In this document: positions 26,663 to 35,289 of the stretch, in pieces
Layout: each line of letters opens with the position of its first letter
Numbering within the stretch: the first letter of the stretch is position 1
DNA from: Actinomycetota bacterium
GTDB taxonomy: Bacteria > Actinomycetota > Geothermincolia > Geothermincolales > RBG-13-55-18
Length of the DNA stretch: 64,000 bases
NCBI GenBank assembly: GCA_013178005.1
Contig: JABLXL010000003.1
Coordinates: 1-64,000, forward strand
Direction: 5' to 3'
Made by a program: the position numbers and the translations under genes
The notes under the pieces: generated by a model
The model's database searches: none
Seen by the model: the letters and a program-made list of their open reading frames with translations, nothing else
What the model was told of the DNA's origin: nothing

Positions 26663-27002
26663 AGAGCAGAGGGGCTTTCCGCGATGGATTGCCCCTTTCT
26701 CATCCCGTTTCCCACCGACAGATGGCCACCGGGTCTTATGGGAAAGGCGAGGTCCTGGTACGGCGCCCTCCGCTGCAGCGCCGATCCGCTCTATACCCAC
26801 GAGGTCGTGATCCTCACATCCAGATACCCCATGGCGGGAGATGCGTGCTAAAGTATCTGCAGGGAAGGTCCAGGCAGCGGCGCGCCATCGCGGCATCGGT
26901 ATATGAAAGAGACAGCGCTTAAACCCAGAAAAAGCCGGGCGCGGGTTTAAGGCCGGGGATGGCGGCGGTCGGGACGAAGGCTGAGCGATGCGGAGGTGTT
27001 GC
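26663..27002. other. Intergenic region with a 9-bp inverted repeat
   Basis: No gene is evident. An inverted repeat CTTAAACCC (26918-26926) and GGGTTTAAG (26943-26951), with 16 nt between arms, lies 50 bp before the phosphatidyltransferase gene and shares its half-site with the palindrome before rny. It could be an operator or a hairpin. Confidence 0.45.
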
Positions 27003-27611
27003 ATGATAAGAAAGAACCTGGCCAACTTCTTCACCTGCCTGCGCATCGTGCTCATACCCGTGGTCGTCTGGCTCATCTCCATTGCCTCAACGACCGAGGT
27101 CGACGCGGCCCACTACTGGGCCCTCGCCACCTTCATGTTCGCCGCTTCCACCGATTTCATAGACGGGCAGATAGCGCGCCGCACCGACACCATAAGCGAG
27201 TTCGGCAAGGTGGTCGACCCCCTGGCGGATAGGCTCCTGGTGATTTCGGTGCTGGTGTCCCTGATGTGGCGCCATTTCATACCCCTATGGATGGGGCTGC
27301 TCATCGTGAGCCGGGACGCCCTCATGCTCGTCGGCGCGCCGGTGGTGGGCATCAACGACAAGAGAGTGCGCGAACAACTCGCCGTGCACTGGACGGGGAA
27401 GCTTGCCACCGCCCTGCTCTTTACCGCCATATGCGCCTTCGTGCTCTGGAACCTGCCGGAACCGCAAGGGAACGCTTCATTCTTCGACCGCGTAAACCCG
27501 CTGGGCTTCGCCCTGTTCTGCGTGGGGATTGTGTTCTCCTACGTAAGCGGTTTCATCTACGTCCGCAGGGGTATAAAAATCTTAGGCGCGGACGCCGACC
27601 AAGGCGAGTGA
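27003..27611 (+). CDS. CDP-alcohol phosphatidyltransferase (PgsA-like)
   Basis: A 202-aa integral membrane enzyme that transfers a phosphatidyl group from CDP-diacylglycerol to an alcohol, probably glycerol 3-phosphate. The defining motif is complete: DG-x2-AR-x8-G-x3-D-x3-D (DFIDGQIARR, then FGKVVDPLADRL). Four or more hydrophobic segments flank it. The ATG at 27003 has GGAGGTG 5-6 nt upstream and replaces the earlier ATG at 26988. The exact acceptor alcohol cannot be read from the sequence. Confidence 0.88.
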   Translation: MIRKNLANFFTCLRIVLIPVVVWLISIASTTEVDAAHYWALATFMFAASTDFIDGQIARRTDTISEFGKVVDPLADRLLVISVLVSLMWRHFIPLWMGLLIVSRDALMLVGAPVVGINDKRVREQLAVHWTGKLATALLFTAICAFVLWNLPEPQGNASFFDRVNPLGFALFCVGIVFSYVSGFIYVRRGIKILGADADQGE

Positions 27612-27690
27612 CCTCGCCGTCCGTCCACCGGGCGGAGCGTGGTCCCGCGCCCGTGACCCAACCACTGGTACGATCCTGAGGAGGAACGCC

Positions 27691-28374
27691 ATGACCGTCG
27701 ACTACACCGTAGAGCGGCCGCTGGAGGAAGCGGTGCGCGTAAGCTGGCTCGGACACGCCATGTTCCTGCTGGAGGACGGAGCGGGAAACCGGCTGGTCAC
27801 CGACCCTTACGGTGAGGGCGTCGGGTACTCCCTCCCCAGCGTGGAGGCAGGCATAGTCCTGGTGAGCCACGATCACTTCGACCACGGAAACGTGAACCTG
27901 GTGAAGGGAAACCCGGTGGTGATAAGGGAGGCGGGAAGCCACGAGGCGGGAGGCATACCCATAACCGGGTTCTCCACCTTCCACGACGCCAGCGGGGGCA
28001 AGGAACGGGGCCAAAACATCGTTTATCGCTGGAAGATGCAGGGCCTGACCTTCGTGCATCTCGGAGACCTGGGGCACCCCCTTGACCCGGAGCTCGCGTC
28101 CGCACTTCAGGGCTCCGACGTTCTCTTCGTTCCCGTTGGCGGCACCTTCACCATCGACGACGCGCAGGCGGCCGCCCTGGTGCAAGAGCTGGCTCCGCGG
28201 GTGGCGGTGCCCATGCACTACCGTAACTCCGGCTGCTCATTCCCCATCCTCACCGAGGAGCCCTTCACCTCGCGCTTTACACGCGTGGAAAGGGTCGGGA
28301 AGTCGCCCGTTTACTTCGCGCCTGGAGAGCTTCCCGAGCCCACCTTAGTACTGGTGATGGATTTTCTCGCCTAG
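27691..28374 (+). CDS. MBL-fold metal-dependent hydrolase (UPF0173-like)
   Basis: A 227-aa metallo-beta-lactamase-fold protein of the short UlaG/UPF0173 type. The metal-binding motif is SHDHFDHGNV (HxHxDH), with further ligands in STFHDASGG, LGDLGHPLD and MHYRN. Proteins of this type hydrolyse phosphodiester or lactone bonds; the substrate is unknown. GAGGAACGCC precedes the ATG, and the gene is 20 bp upstream of the nucleotidyltransferase gene, so they may be co-transcribed. Confidence 0.8.
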   Translation: MTVDYTVERPLEEAVRVSWLGHAMFLLEDGAGNRLVTDPYGEGVGYSLPSVEAGIVLVSHDHFDHGNVNLVKGNPVVIREAGSHEAGGIPITGFSTFHDASGGKERGQNIVYRWKMQGLTFVHLGDLGHPLDPELASALQGSDVLFVPVGGTFTIDDAQAAALVQELAPRVAVPMHYRNSGCSFPILTEEPFTSRFTRVERVGKSPVYFAPGELPEPTLVLVMDFLA

Positions 28375-28394
28375 AGTCGGAGGGGCGCAGAGGC

Positions 28395-30893
28395 ATGAAA
28401 GCGGTGATAATGGCGGGAGGGCAGGGAACCAGGTTGCGTCCCCTCACCAGCAACCAACCCAAGCCCATGCTTCCGGTGGTCAACCGGCCCATGATGGAGC
28501 ATATCGTGAACCTGCTCCACCGCTGCGGATTTCGAGAGGCCGTGGTCACCCTCCAGTTCCTCCCCACCCTCATAAGCAATTACTTCGGTGACGGGGAGGA
28601 ATGGGGCGTTGCCATGCATTACTCCACCGAGTCCATACCCTTGGGCACGGCGGGAAGCGTCAAGAATTCCTCCTCCCTCCTTGACGACACTTTCCTGGTG
28701 ATAAGCGGGGACGCCCTCACCGATATCGACCTGAACCGGGTGGTGGATTTCCACCGTCGCTCTGGGGCCGTGGCCACCCTGACCCTTATAAGGGTGGAAA
28801 ACCCCCTGGAGTTCGGGATCGTGGTCACCGACCAGGAGGGGCGCATAGAGCGTTTCCTGGAGAAGCCCAACTGGGGCCAGGTTTTCAGCGACACCATCAA
28901 CACCGGCATCTACGTGCTCGAGCCGGAGGTGCTGGATTTCATCCCCGAGGACCGACCCTTCGATTTCTCCAAGGACCTTTTTCCCGCGCTGCTCGAGAAG
29001 GGGTACCCGCTTTACGGCTACGTGGCCGAGGGATACTGGTGCGACATCGGAAACTTCGAGCAGTACGTGGCGGCGCACCGCGATATCCTCGATCGCAGGG
29101 TCAACATCGACCCGCCCGGGTTCCGCATGGCCGAGAACATCTGGGTGGGGGAGGGAGTGGACATCGAGGAGGGCGCCGACTTGAGGGGCCCAATGGTCCT
29201 GGGGGACCACTGCAAGGTCGAGAGGGGGGCGGTAGTGCGCGAGTACAGCGTACTCGGCCACAACGTCGCCGTGAAAGGGGACAGCTTTGTGCACCGCGCC
29301 ATCGTCTACGATAATTCCTACATCGGCAACGGCTGCCACCTCCGGGGATGCGTGGTGGGAAAGAACTGTGACCTCAAGGGCAACGTGCGCCTCGAGGAGG
29401 GGGTGGTGGTGGGGGACGAGTGCCTCATCGGCGAGAACGTCCTCGTCAACCACGACGTGAAGATCTACCCCTTCAAAACGGTGGAGGCGGGCGCGACGGT
29501 CAACACCAGCATCATTTGGGAATCGAAGGGTCTGCGCACCCTGTTCGGGAAACGTGCTGTCTCCGGCATCATGAACATCGACATCACCCCTGAACAGGCC
29601 CTGCGCATCGCCATGGCCTACGGATCCGGGCTTCCCATGGGCACGACGGTGGTCACCTCCCGGGACGCCTCCCGCTCCGCCCGCACCATCAAGCGGGCGG
29701 TGATAACCGGCTTAAACTCCGCGGGCGTCAACGTCTCCGACCTCGAGATCTCCCCCTCCCCGGTGAACCGCTTCGCCATCAAGGCAGAGCGCGCGGTGGG
29801 CGGGGTGGACGTGCGCATCTCCGCCTTCGATCCCCAGTCCATAGAGATACGCTTTTTCGACGAGGAGGGCATAGACATCTCCGAGGGGAAACAGCGCGAC
29901 ATTGAGAAGGTCTTCTACCAGGCAAATTTTCGACGCGCCTTCGTGGACGAGATAGGTGCTATCATCTTCCCACCCCGGGTAATCGAGATGTACGCGAACT
30001 CGCTCCTGGAGCAGGTGGACCTGGAGTCCCTGCGCAATCGGCGTTTTCGCCTTGTGGTTGACTATGCGTACGGGAGTTGTAGCTCCATCCTCCCCTCCAT
30101 CCTGGGAAAAATGGGCTGTGACGTCCTGGGCCTCAACGCCTTCACCGACGAGAAAAAGGTGACCCTGGGCCAGGAGGAACTGGCCTCCTCCCTGCGAAAC
30201 CTCTCCCAACTGGTGAAGGCGTCCGAGGCGGAGCTAGGGATCATGCTGGACAATGCTGGGGAGAGGCTCTACCTCCTGGACGAGCAGGGAAGGCAGGTCC
30301 CGCCCCAGTCGGCGCTGCTTCTCTTCGTGAAGCTCTTGTCGGAGACGGGCTGGAAGGGCAGGATCGCCGTACCCGTGAGCATGACCTCACAGGTGGAGGC
30401 CATCGCGGGCGCTTACGGGAACGAGGTCGTGCGCACCAAGGTGAGCCGGAGCGAGCTCATGCGGGCCTCCCTTGACCGCGAGGTGATCTTCGCGGGGGCG
30501 GGGAGCGGAGGGTTCATCTTCCCCTCCTTCCTGCCCACCTACGACGCCATGGCGAGCACCGCCATCCTCCTCGACCGTCTCTGCGCCTACGGGAAGCCGC
30601 TCTCTGAGCTGGTGGACGGGCTTCCGCCGGTGCACCTGCTCTCGGAAGAGATACCCGCCTCCTGGGACCAAAAGGGCATGATCATGCGCAGGCTGGTAGA
30701 GGAGGGAGGCGACGGTGAGCTCGAGCTTATCGACGGGGTTAAGGTAAACCTGGACGGCGGGGCCTGGATACTGGTGCTTCCCGATCCGGATGAGCCATCC
30801 CTGCACCTGATATGCGAGGCCGAAGACGACACGCGCGCGGCGCGCATCATCGGCGATTACGCGAAGAGGATACTGGACATGGTCTCGGGGTAA
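28395..30893 (+). CDS. Nucleotidyltransferase/phosphomannomutase-like fusion (mannose-1-P guanylyltransferase type)
   Basis: An 832-aa three-part protein. Residues 1-235 are a sugar-phosphate nucleotidyltransferase (MAGGQGTRLRPLTSNQPKPM, the G-x-G-T-R-x3-P/K signature). Residues about 250-365 are left-handed beta-helix hexapeptide repeats. The remainder is a phosphohexomutase-like region. In that region the catalytic serine loop (normally TASHNP) reads RISAFDPQS, and the metal loop (normally DGDxDR) reads DNAGERL, so mutase activity is doubtful; it may be regulatory. Similar long proteins occur in cyanobacteria and actinobacteria. The likely role is GDP- or NDP-sugar supply for cell-surface glycans. 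Confidence 0.85.
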   Translation: MKAVIMAGGQGTRLRPLTSNQPKPMLPVVNRPMMEHIVNLLHRCGFREAVVTLQFLPTLISNYFGDGEEWGVAMHYSTESIPLGTAGSVKNSSSLLDDTFLVISGDALTDIDLNRVVDFHRRSGAVATLTLIRVENPLEFGIVVTDQEGRIERFLEKPNWGQVFSDTINTGIYVLEPEVLDFIPEDRPFDFSKDLFPALLEKGYPLYGYVAEGYWCDIGNFEQYVAAHRDILDRRVNIDPPGFRMAENIWVGEGVDIEEGADLRGPMVLGDHCKVERGAVVREYSVLGHNVAVKGDSFVHRAIVYDNSYIGNGCHLRGCVVGKNCDLKGNVRLEEGVVVGDECLIGENVLVNHDVKIYPFKTVEAGATVNTSIIWESKGLRTLFGKRAVSGIMNIDITPEQALRIAMAYGSGLPMGTTVVTSRDASRSARTIKRAVITGLNSAGVNVSDLEISPSPVNRFAIKAERAVGGVDVRISAFDPQSIEIRFFDEEGIDISEGKQRDIEKVFYQANFRRAFVDEIGAIIFPPRVIEMYANSLLEQVDLESLRNRRFRLVVDYAYGSCSSILPSILGKMGCDVLGLNAFTDEKKVTLGQEELASSLRNLSQLVKASEAELGIMLDNAGERLYLLDEQGRQVPPQSALLLFVKLLSETGWKGRIAVPVSMTSQVEAIAGAYGNEVVRTKVSRSELMRASLDREVIFAGAGSGGFIFPSFLPTYDAMASTAILLDRLCAYGKPLSELVDGLPPVHLLSEEIPASWDQKGMIMRRLVEEGGDGELELIDGVKVNLDGGAWILVLPDPDEPSLHLICEAEDDTRAARIIGDYAKRILDMVSG

Positions 30894-30947
30894 GTGAGAC
30901 GGGGTATGATAGGGGAAAACGGGCGGGCGACAAGAAGGAGGAAAGAG

Positions 30948-31475
30948 GTGGAATTCGAGGCGGACAGCGCTCTTCTCGTCATCGATATGCTCAACGATTT
31001 TATCGAGGAGGGAGGAGCGCTGCTGGTTCCCGGGGCGAAGCGCATCGTGCCGCGCATCGCGGAGATAATCGACGGAGCGCGTGAAAGCGGAGTCCCCGTC
31101 GTTTACGTAACCGACAGCCACCGTGAGGACGACCATGAGTTCAGGCACTGGCCGCCCCACGCACTAACCGGCAGTTGGGGCGGCGAGGTGGTGAAGGAGC
31201 TGGCGCCTCGTGCCGGCGACTACGTGGTGCCCAAACGGAGGTACAGCGCCTTTTTCGGCACCGATCTCGACAACTACCTGAGGGAGATGGGCGTGAAAAC
31301 CCTTTACCTTACGGGGGTGCTGACCAACATCTGCGTCTACGCCACGGCCCTTGACGCCTCCATGCGCAACTATAGCGTCAAGGTCTTCAGGGACGCCGTG
31401 GCGTCGCTTAGCGAGGAAACGGACAGCTTCATCTTCCGGCAACTGGAGGAAGTGCTGCAAGCGGAGCTCCTATAG
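30948..31475 (+). CDS. Cysteine hydrolase, isochorismatase/nicotinamidase family
   Basis: A 175-aa protein with the family triad: Asp (LLVIDMLNDF, Asp13), Lys (VPKRRYSAF) and Cys (LTNICVYATAL). The size and the HREDDHEFRHWPPHAL metal-site-like segment fit nicotinamidase/pyrazinamidase-type amidohydrolases, though the substrate is not certain. The start is GTG 30948, with GGAGG at 30937-30941 six nt upstream; the ATG at 30906 has no such site. It follows the nucleotidyltransferase gene by 54 bp. Confidence 0.85.
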   Translation: MEFEADSALLVIDMLNDFIEEGGALLVPGAKRIVPRIAEIIDGARESGVPVVYVTDSHREDDHEFRHWPPHALTGSWGGEVVKELAPRAGDYVVPKRRYSAFFGTDLDNYLREMGVKTLYLTGVLTNICVYATALDASMRNYSVKVFRDAVASLSEETDSFIFRQLEEVLQAELL

Positions 31476-31749
31476 GCCTTCGGGCGTGGGGGACCGTGTG
31501 AAGCCTCACAGCCGACGCCCCGGTTATATCCGTCACGGTAATGGCGGTTTCTTTGAGGGGCGGAGAGGGCACGCAACAGCCGATGCGAGGTGAGCATAAA
31601 ACGAGATAGCGATGGCGTTGGAGGTCTGCCTCGTGTCCGGAAGTCCCTCAACCGGCGATCCGAGAGAAGCAAAGACGAAAAGAGATCGCGTTGGGAACCG
31701 AAACGTGTTGGGAAACTGTATAGCAGCGATCCGAGGGGAGTAAAACGAG

Positions 31750-32637
31750 ATGGAACGATCACGGACCGCCTCATGGCGCCTGATCCTCACTCCGCCCGCA
31801 GGCGGAGCCTCGAACATGGCCTTGGACCAGGCACTCCTGGAATCCGCAGGCGAGGAAGGCTTCGTACCCAGCCTGCGCTTCTATCGTTGGGAACCTCCCG
31901 CGCTTTCCCTCGGACGCTTCCAGCCCATAGAGGAGATAGACATGGAGGCATGCGCCGCCGAGGGCATCGAGACGGTGAGGAGGCCCACGGGCGGCAAGAG
32001 CATTCTGCACCTGGACGATTTCACCTACAGCCTGGTGTTGCCGGAGGAATGGGGCCTTCCCAGGAGCGTGGAAGAGGCCTACGTCGTCATCTGCGCAGGC
32101 ATCATCGCCGCGCTGCGTCACCTGGGCGTGGAGGCGGTAGTGCAGTGCCGAGCCGGAGAGGACTACCGCGCGTCGGGAGGGGCCTGTTTCGCCGCCGTCA
32201 CCAGGGCCGACCTTGTTCACGCGGGACGCAAACTCTGCGGAAGCGCGCAGGTTAGGAGGAGGGGAGCCGTCCTTCAGCACGGATCCCTCTTCTTAAAGGA
32301 CCGCTCGGAAACCATGTTCCGCCTACTGGCCTTCCGCTCGCATGAGGAACGCCAGGCCGCCCTCGAAGCTTACCGTTCCCGCTGCGCAACCCTCGAGGAG
32401 GCGGGCTGCACGGCTGCCTGGGATGAGCTGGGGGAGGCCTTCCGGAAGGGATTCGCTGGAGCCTTCGAAGTGGACATAATGCCCGGCGATCTCACCTCCG
32501 CGGAAAGAGAACGCTGGCGGCAGCTCGAGGAAGCCTATCGATCGCCGGACTGGCTGAAAAACGCCGAGGCGCGTTCCTTGCCTGCTCTCCCTCATGAACG
32601 GATGAAGGCGGCAAGCCCGAGGTCGCCGGCGCGCTGA
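31750..32637 (+). CDS. LipM-like octanoyltransferase / lipoate-protein ligase family
   Basis: A 295-aa BPL/LplA-fold protein. RRPTGGKSILH (near 77-87) is the lipoate-binding motif. GGACFAAVTRADLVHAGRKL (near 143-162) has a Cys146 matching the acyl-carrying cysteine of LipM, followed by CGSAQVRRRGAVLQHGSLFL. It would transfer octanoate from acyl carrier protein to GcvH-type lipoyl domains. The ATG follows a GGGGAG box. No lipoyl-protein genes are in the window. The presence of the Cys favours LipM over an LplA ligase. Confidence 0.8.
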   Translation: MERSRTASWRLILTPPAGGASNMALDQALLESAGEEGFVPSLRFYRWEPPALSLGRFQPIEEIDMEACAAEGIETVRRPTGGKSILHLDDFTYSLVLPEEWGLPRSVEEAYVVICAGIIAALRHLGVEAVVQCRAGEDYRASGGACFAAVTRADLVHAGRKLCGSAQVRRRGAVLQHGSLFLKDRSETMFRLLAFRSHEERQAALEAYRSRCATLEEAGCTAAWDELGEAFRKGFAGAFEVDIMPGDLTSAERERWRQLEEAYRSPDWLKNAEARSLPALPHERMKAASPRSPAR

Positions 32638-32716
32638 ACCAGTACGGCGATAGAGGAACGGCACGCATTCTGCTAAAATGGCATTGAGCTATATTCCATC
32701 TTAAGGAGGGTCTTGG

Positions 32717-33025
32717 ATGAGCGGGGAAGGCAAGCAGCCCACGAGCGTTCCTCCTCACGAGGTGTATATAGACTACACCAGCAAGAGCGACGAGGAGCTC
32801 CGGGCAATCCTGCAGGAACTGTTGAAGGAGGAGAGCAAGGTCTCTTACCAGCGGCGGGTTCTGCATGGAAAGATAGACATACTTCGGGCTGAGCTGGTCA
32901 GGCGCAAGAAAGCCGGCATCGCGGAAGGAAAGACCCTCGTCAGCGACGAGGAGATCAACCGCCTCACGGAGATCCTGGCCGGGGAGGCTTTGGGCGCGAA
33001 CCGAAACGACCCCACCGTCGACTGA
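32717..33025 (+). CDS. RsiG-like protein with a single c-di-GMP-binding signature
   Basis: A 102-aa all-helical, charged protein. Residues 39-54 fit the pattern E-x3-S-x2-R-x3-[Q/H]-x3-D (Glu39, Ser43, Arg46, His50, Asp54). This is the signature of RsiG, the c-di-GMP-dependent anti-sigma factor of WhiG in Streptomyces, except that His replaces Gln. Streptomyces RsiG has two copies in one chain; here there is one, as described for the Rubrobacter protein that acts as a homodimer. The gene has an AAGGAGGG box and precedes the FHA and FtsR-type genes. No WhiG-like sigma factor lies in the window. Assignment rests on the motif, size and helical character. Confidence 0.6.
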   Translation: MSGEGKQPTSVPPHEVYIDYTSKSDEELRAILQELLKEESKVSYQRRVLHGKIDILRAELVRRKKAGIAEGKTLVSDEEINRLTEILAGEALGANRNDPTVD

Positions 33026-33183
33026 CGCTCCGAAGTGGCCTAAAGGTAAGGCTTTCATTTAAATTCATATGCACGCATAATAATCGGTGGAGGCTAATGG
33101 CGGAGGCAAGCCCGGGCGGCGGTGTGGCGCGAAAGGCAGATGTTGACGCCGCTATGTAAAGCATGGTGAGGAGGTAGGTGCGC

Positions 33184-33657
33184 TTGTACTGCAACCTCTG
33201 TGGTTTCGAAAACCCGGACGGCAGCCTCTTCTGCTCCCGTTGCGGCGCCAAGATGGAGGTACAGGGAGAAAGCGACGGCAGCACCGTCGGCCTCCCCCCC
33301 GTGGAGAGCGAACTGGACGAGGAGGTGGAGATCGCTCCGCCCACGGAGACCCTCAAGCGGGGCATGGGCCTCATGGTGATAAAGAAGGGTCCCGACGCGG
33401 GCATGACCTTCACCCTTGACCGAGACCTGGTGACTATCGGCAGGCATCCGGAAAGCGACATCTTCCTGGACGACATCACCGTCTCGCGCAGGCACGCCGA
33501 GATAAGCAGAAACCGCTCCGTCTTCACCTTGAAGGACACCGGCTCCTTGAACGGCACTTACCTCAACCGGGAACGCATAGAATCCGCCGTGCTCGAGAAC
33601 GGCGATGAGATACAGATCGGGAAGTACAGGCTCCTCTTTTTCTCGGCTCCTGACTGA
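33184..33657 (+). CDS. Zinc-ribbon FHA domain protein (GarA/OdhI-like context)
   Basis: About 157 aa. An N-terminal zinc ribbon (CNLCGFENPDGSLFCSRCG) is followed by an acidic linker with a Thr (PPTETLKRG) and an FHA domain. The phosphothreonine-binding residues are in GRHPESDIFL, VSRRHAEI and GSLNGTYLN. TTG 33184 is favoured: AGGAGGT lies 8 nt upstream, whereas GTG 33178 is only 2 nt from it. In actinobacteria a Ser/Thr-kinase-regulated FHA protein (GarA/OdhI) is encoded next to an FtsR-like MerR regulator, as here. The zinc ribbon differs from classical GarA. Confidence 0.8.
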   Translation: MYCNLCGFENPDGSLFCSRCGAKMEVQGESDGSTVGLPPVESELDEEVEIAPPTETLKRGMGLMVIKKGPDAGMTFTLDRDLVTIGRHPESDIFLDDITVSRRHAEISRNRSVFTLKDTGSLNGTYLNRERIESAVLENGDEIQIGKYRLLFFSAPD

Positions 33658-33804
33658 AGCAGGCTTAGGCCTGCCGTCTCGCCGCACGCCCTGGCCGGTG
33701 ACTGCGGGAGAGATGGACAAGCCGATGGGAAAGGGAGAGCCTGGGGCTGAACCTTCACGAGAGGTCCGCCCCAAGCTGAACGGAACGGAGAGAGTGGACG
33801 GGGA

Positions 33805-34542
33805 ATGGTTATGGATGGCGTCAAAGAGAAGATGGGCATCGGGGAGCTGTTGAAATCCCTCAAGGGGGAATTCCCGGACCTTACCATCTCCAAGATAAGA
33901 TTCCTGGAAAGCGAGGGCTTGCTCTCGCCGGAACGCACGCCCTCCGGGTACCGCAAGTTCAGCCAGGCGGACGCGCAGCGCCTCAGGTTCATCCTCAAGC
34001 TTCAGCGCGAGAAATACCTTCCCCTCAAGGTCATCCGCGAGAAGATCAACGAGCTGGAGAGCGGCAAGGCGCGCGCGGGCGACCTGGTGCCGGGGATGTC
34101 CGGCTCCCTGGAGGTGGGGGAGGACATGGCCGCATACGATGACACTACGCTTCTGCGCGAGGAAGCCCCTTCCGCCCTGGAGGTCAGCCCCTCTTTCGTG
34201 TCTACCCTGGAGGAATACGGCCTCGTCCATGCCCGGCAGGGAGACGACGGGCCCTTCTTCGACAAGGAGGACGTGAAGATACTGCGCATCGCGAGGGAGT
34301 TCTCCCGATACGGGTTCGAACCGCGTCACATGCGCATGTACGAGAACCTGACCGACCGCGAGGCCATGGCTTTCGAGCAGATCGTCGCCCCGGCGTTGAT
34401 GTCCAAGGACCCCGAGGTGAAACGCCGGGCCCTGGACAACCTTATGCAGCTCGTCAACCTCTCGCGAGAGCTGAAGGACCTCCTGCTTAAGAACCGGGTC
34501 AAGGAGCACTTCGTCAAGGCCGGCCAGCCCGTGCCCTTCTGA
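33805..34542 (+). CDS. MerR-family regulator, FtsR-like
   Basis: A 245-aa protein with a MerR helix-turn-helix: GELLKSLKGEFPDLTISKIR, then FLESEGLLSPERTPSGYRKF. A long helical C-terminal region contains a second, degenerate MerR-like winged helix (GLVHARQGDDGPFFDKEDVK). This double layout, and its position beside an FHA gene with a DUF151 gene nearby, match the actinobacterial FtsR/Rv1828 type, which in Corynebacterium activates ftsZ. Control of cell division here is inferred by homology. Starts at 33805 and 33811 are both possible. Confidence 0.82.
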   Translation: MVMDGVKEKMGIGELLKSLKGEFPDLTISKIRFLESEGLLSPERTPSGYRKFSQADAQRLRFILKLQREKYLPLKVIREKINELESGKARAGDLVPGMSGSLEVGEDMAAYDDTTLLREEAPSALEVSPSFVSTLEEYGLVHARQGDDGPFFDKEDVKILRIAREFSRYGFEPRHMRMYENLTDREAMAFEQIVAPALMSKDPEVKRRALDNLMQLVNLSRELKDLLLKNRVKEHFVKAGQPVPF

Positions 34543-34544
34543 CG

Positions 34545-35045
34545 GTGGAAAAACCAAGCCGGGAAACCCGTTTTATCGCGGATCGCATGCTGGGCAGGCT
34601 GGCGCGCTATCTCCGCCTCCTGGGTTACGACGTCGAATACCCACCCCCAGGGCCTGACTCCGGTCTCATCGCGCGCGCCCGGTCGGAAGGCAGAGTTCTC
34701 CTCACCCGGGATCGGGAGATAATAGACCGCGTGGGGGGAGGAGCGCCCGAGGTGGTGGAGATAGCCTCCGAGGCGGTCCTGGACCAGGTGGAGCAGCTCC
34801 GCGCCGAAGGCTGGCTGACCGCGCGCATGCCCCCTCGCTGTGGCGAGTGCAACGCACCTCTGGAGTGTATGCCCCGTTGGGAAGCTATGCACCTGGTCCC
34901 TCCCTTCGTGCTCGCGGTGCAAGTTCGTTACGCGTGGTGCGGCAACTGCAACATCGTGCTCTGGGAGGGCACCCACTGGGAGTATTTTCATTCCGCCGTC
35001 TACGCGAAGGCTGGCGGTTTGACACCTCCCGAAAACGGCGAATAG
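34545..35045 (+). CDS. Mut7-C RNase domain protein
   Basis: A 166-aa protein. The N-terminal half is a PIN-like Mut7-C domain: FIADRMLGRLARYLRLLGYD with its acidic residue, then RVLLTRDREI. A zinc ribbon follows (CGECNAPLEC and CGNCN), ending in LWEGTHWEYF. Such proteins are predicted ribonucleases. The start is GTG 34545, only 2 bp after the FtsR-like gene stop, so the two are probably co-transcribed and coupled. Confidence 0.82.
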   Translation: MEKPSRETRFIADRMLGRLARYLRLLGYDVEYPPPGPDSGLIARARSEGRVLLTRDREIIDRVGGGAPEVVEIASEAVLDQVEQLRAEGWLTARMPPRCGECNAPLECMPRWEAMHLVPPFVLAVQVRYAWCGNCNIVLWEGTHWEYFHSAVYAKAGGLTPPENGE

Positions 35046-35289
35046 AATGCATAAAAGCGAAGCCCGGCACCTTCGGCCTGTGATAACCCTTTCCTGCTGG
35101 ACGTGGGGATCATGGCCAAGAGGAAGCGGGGAGCGCGGAAAGCGACCCCTGTGATATCGCCATGGATAGATCGCTTGCAAGACCTTTCCAGGCAACGTCG
35201 CCGGCGGCGAATTACCTCTCGCGTATATAAACACGGGAGTCCGGACCGCGGGGCGGCCTGGTTTTCGGTACCTTCCTTGGAGGTGCGGG

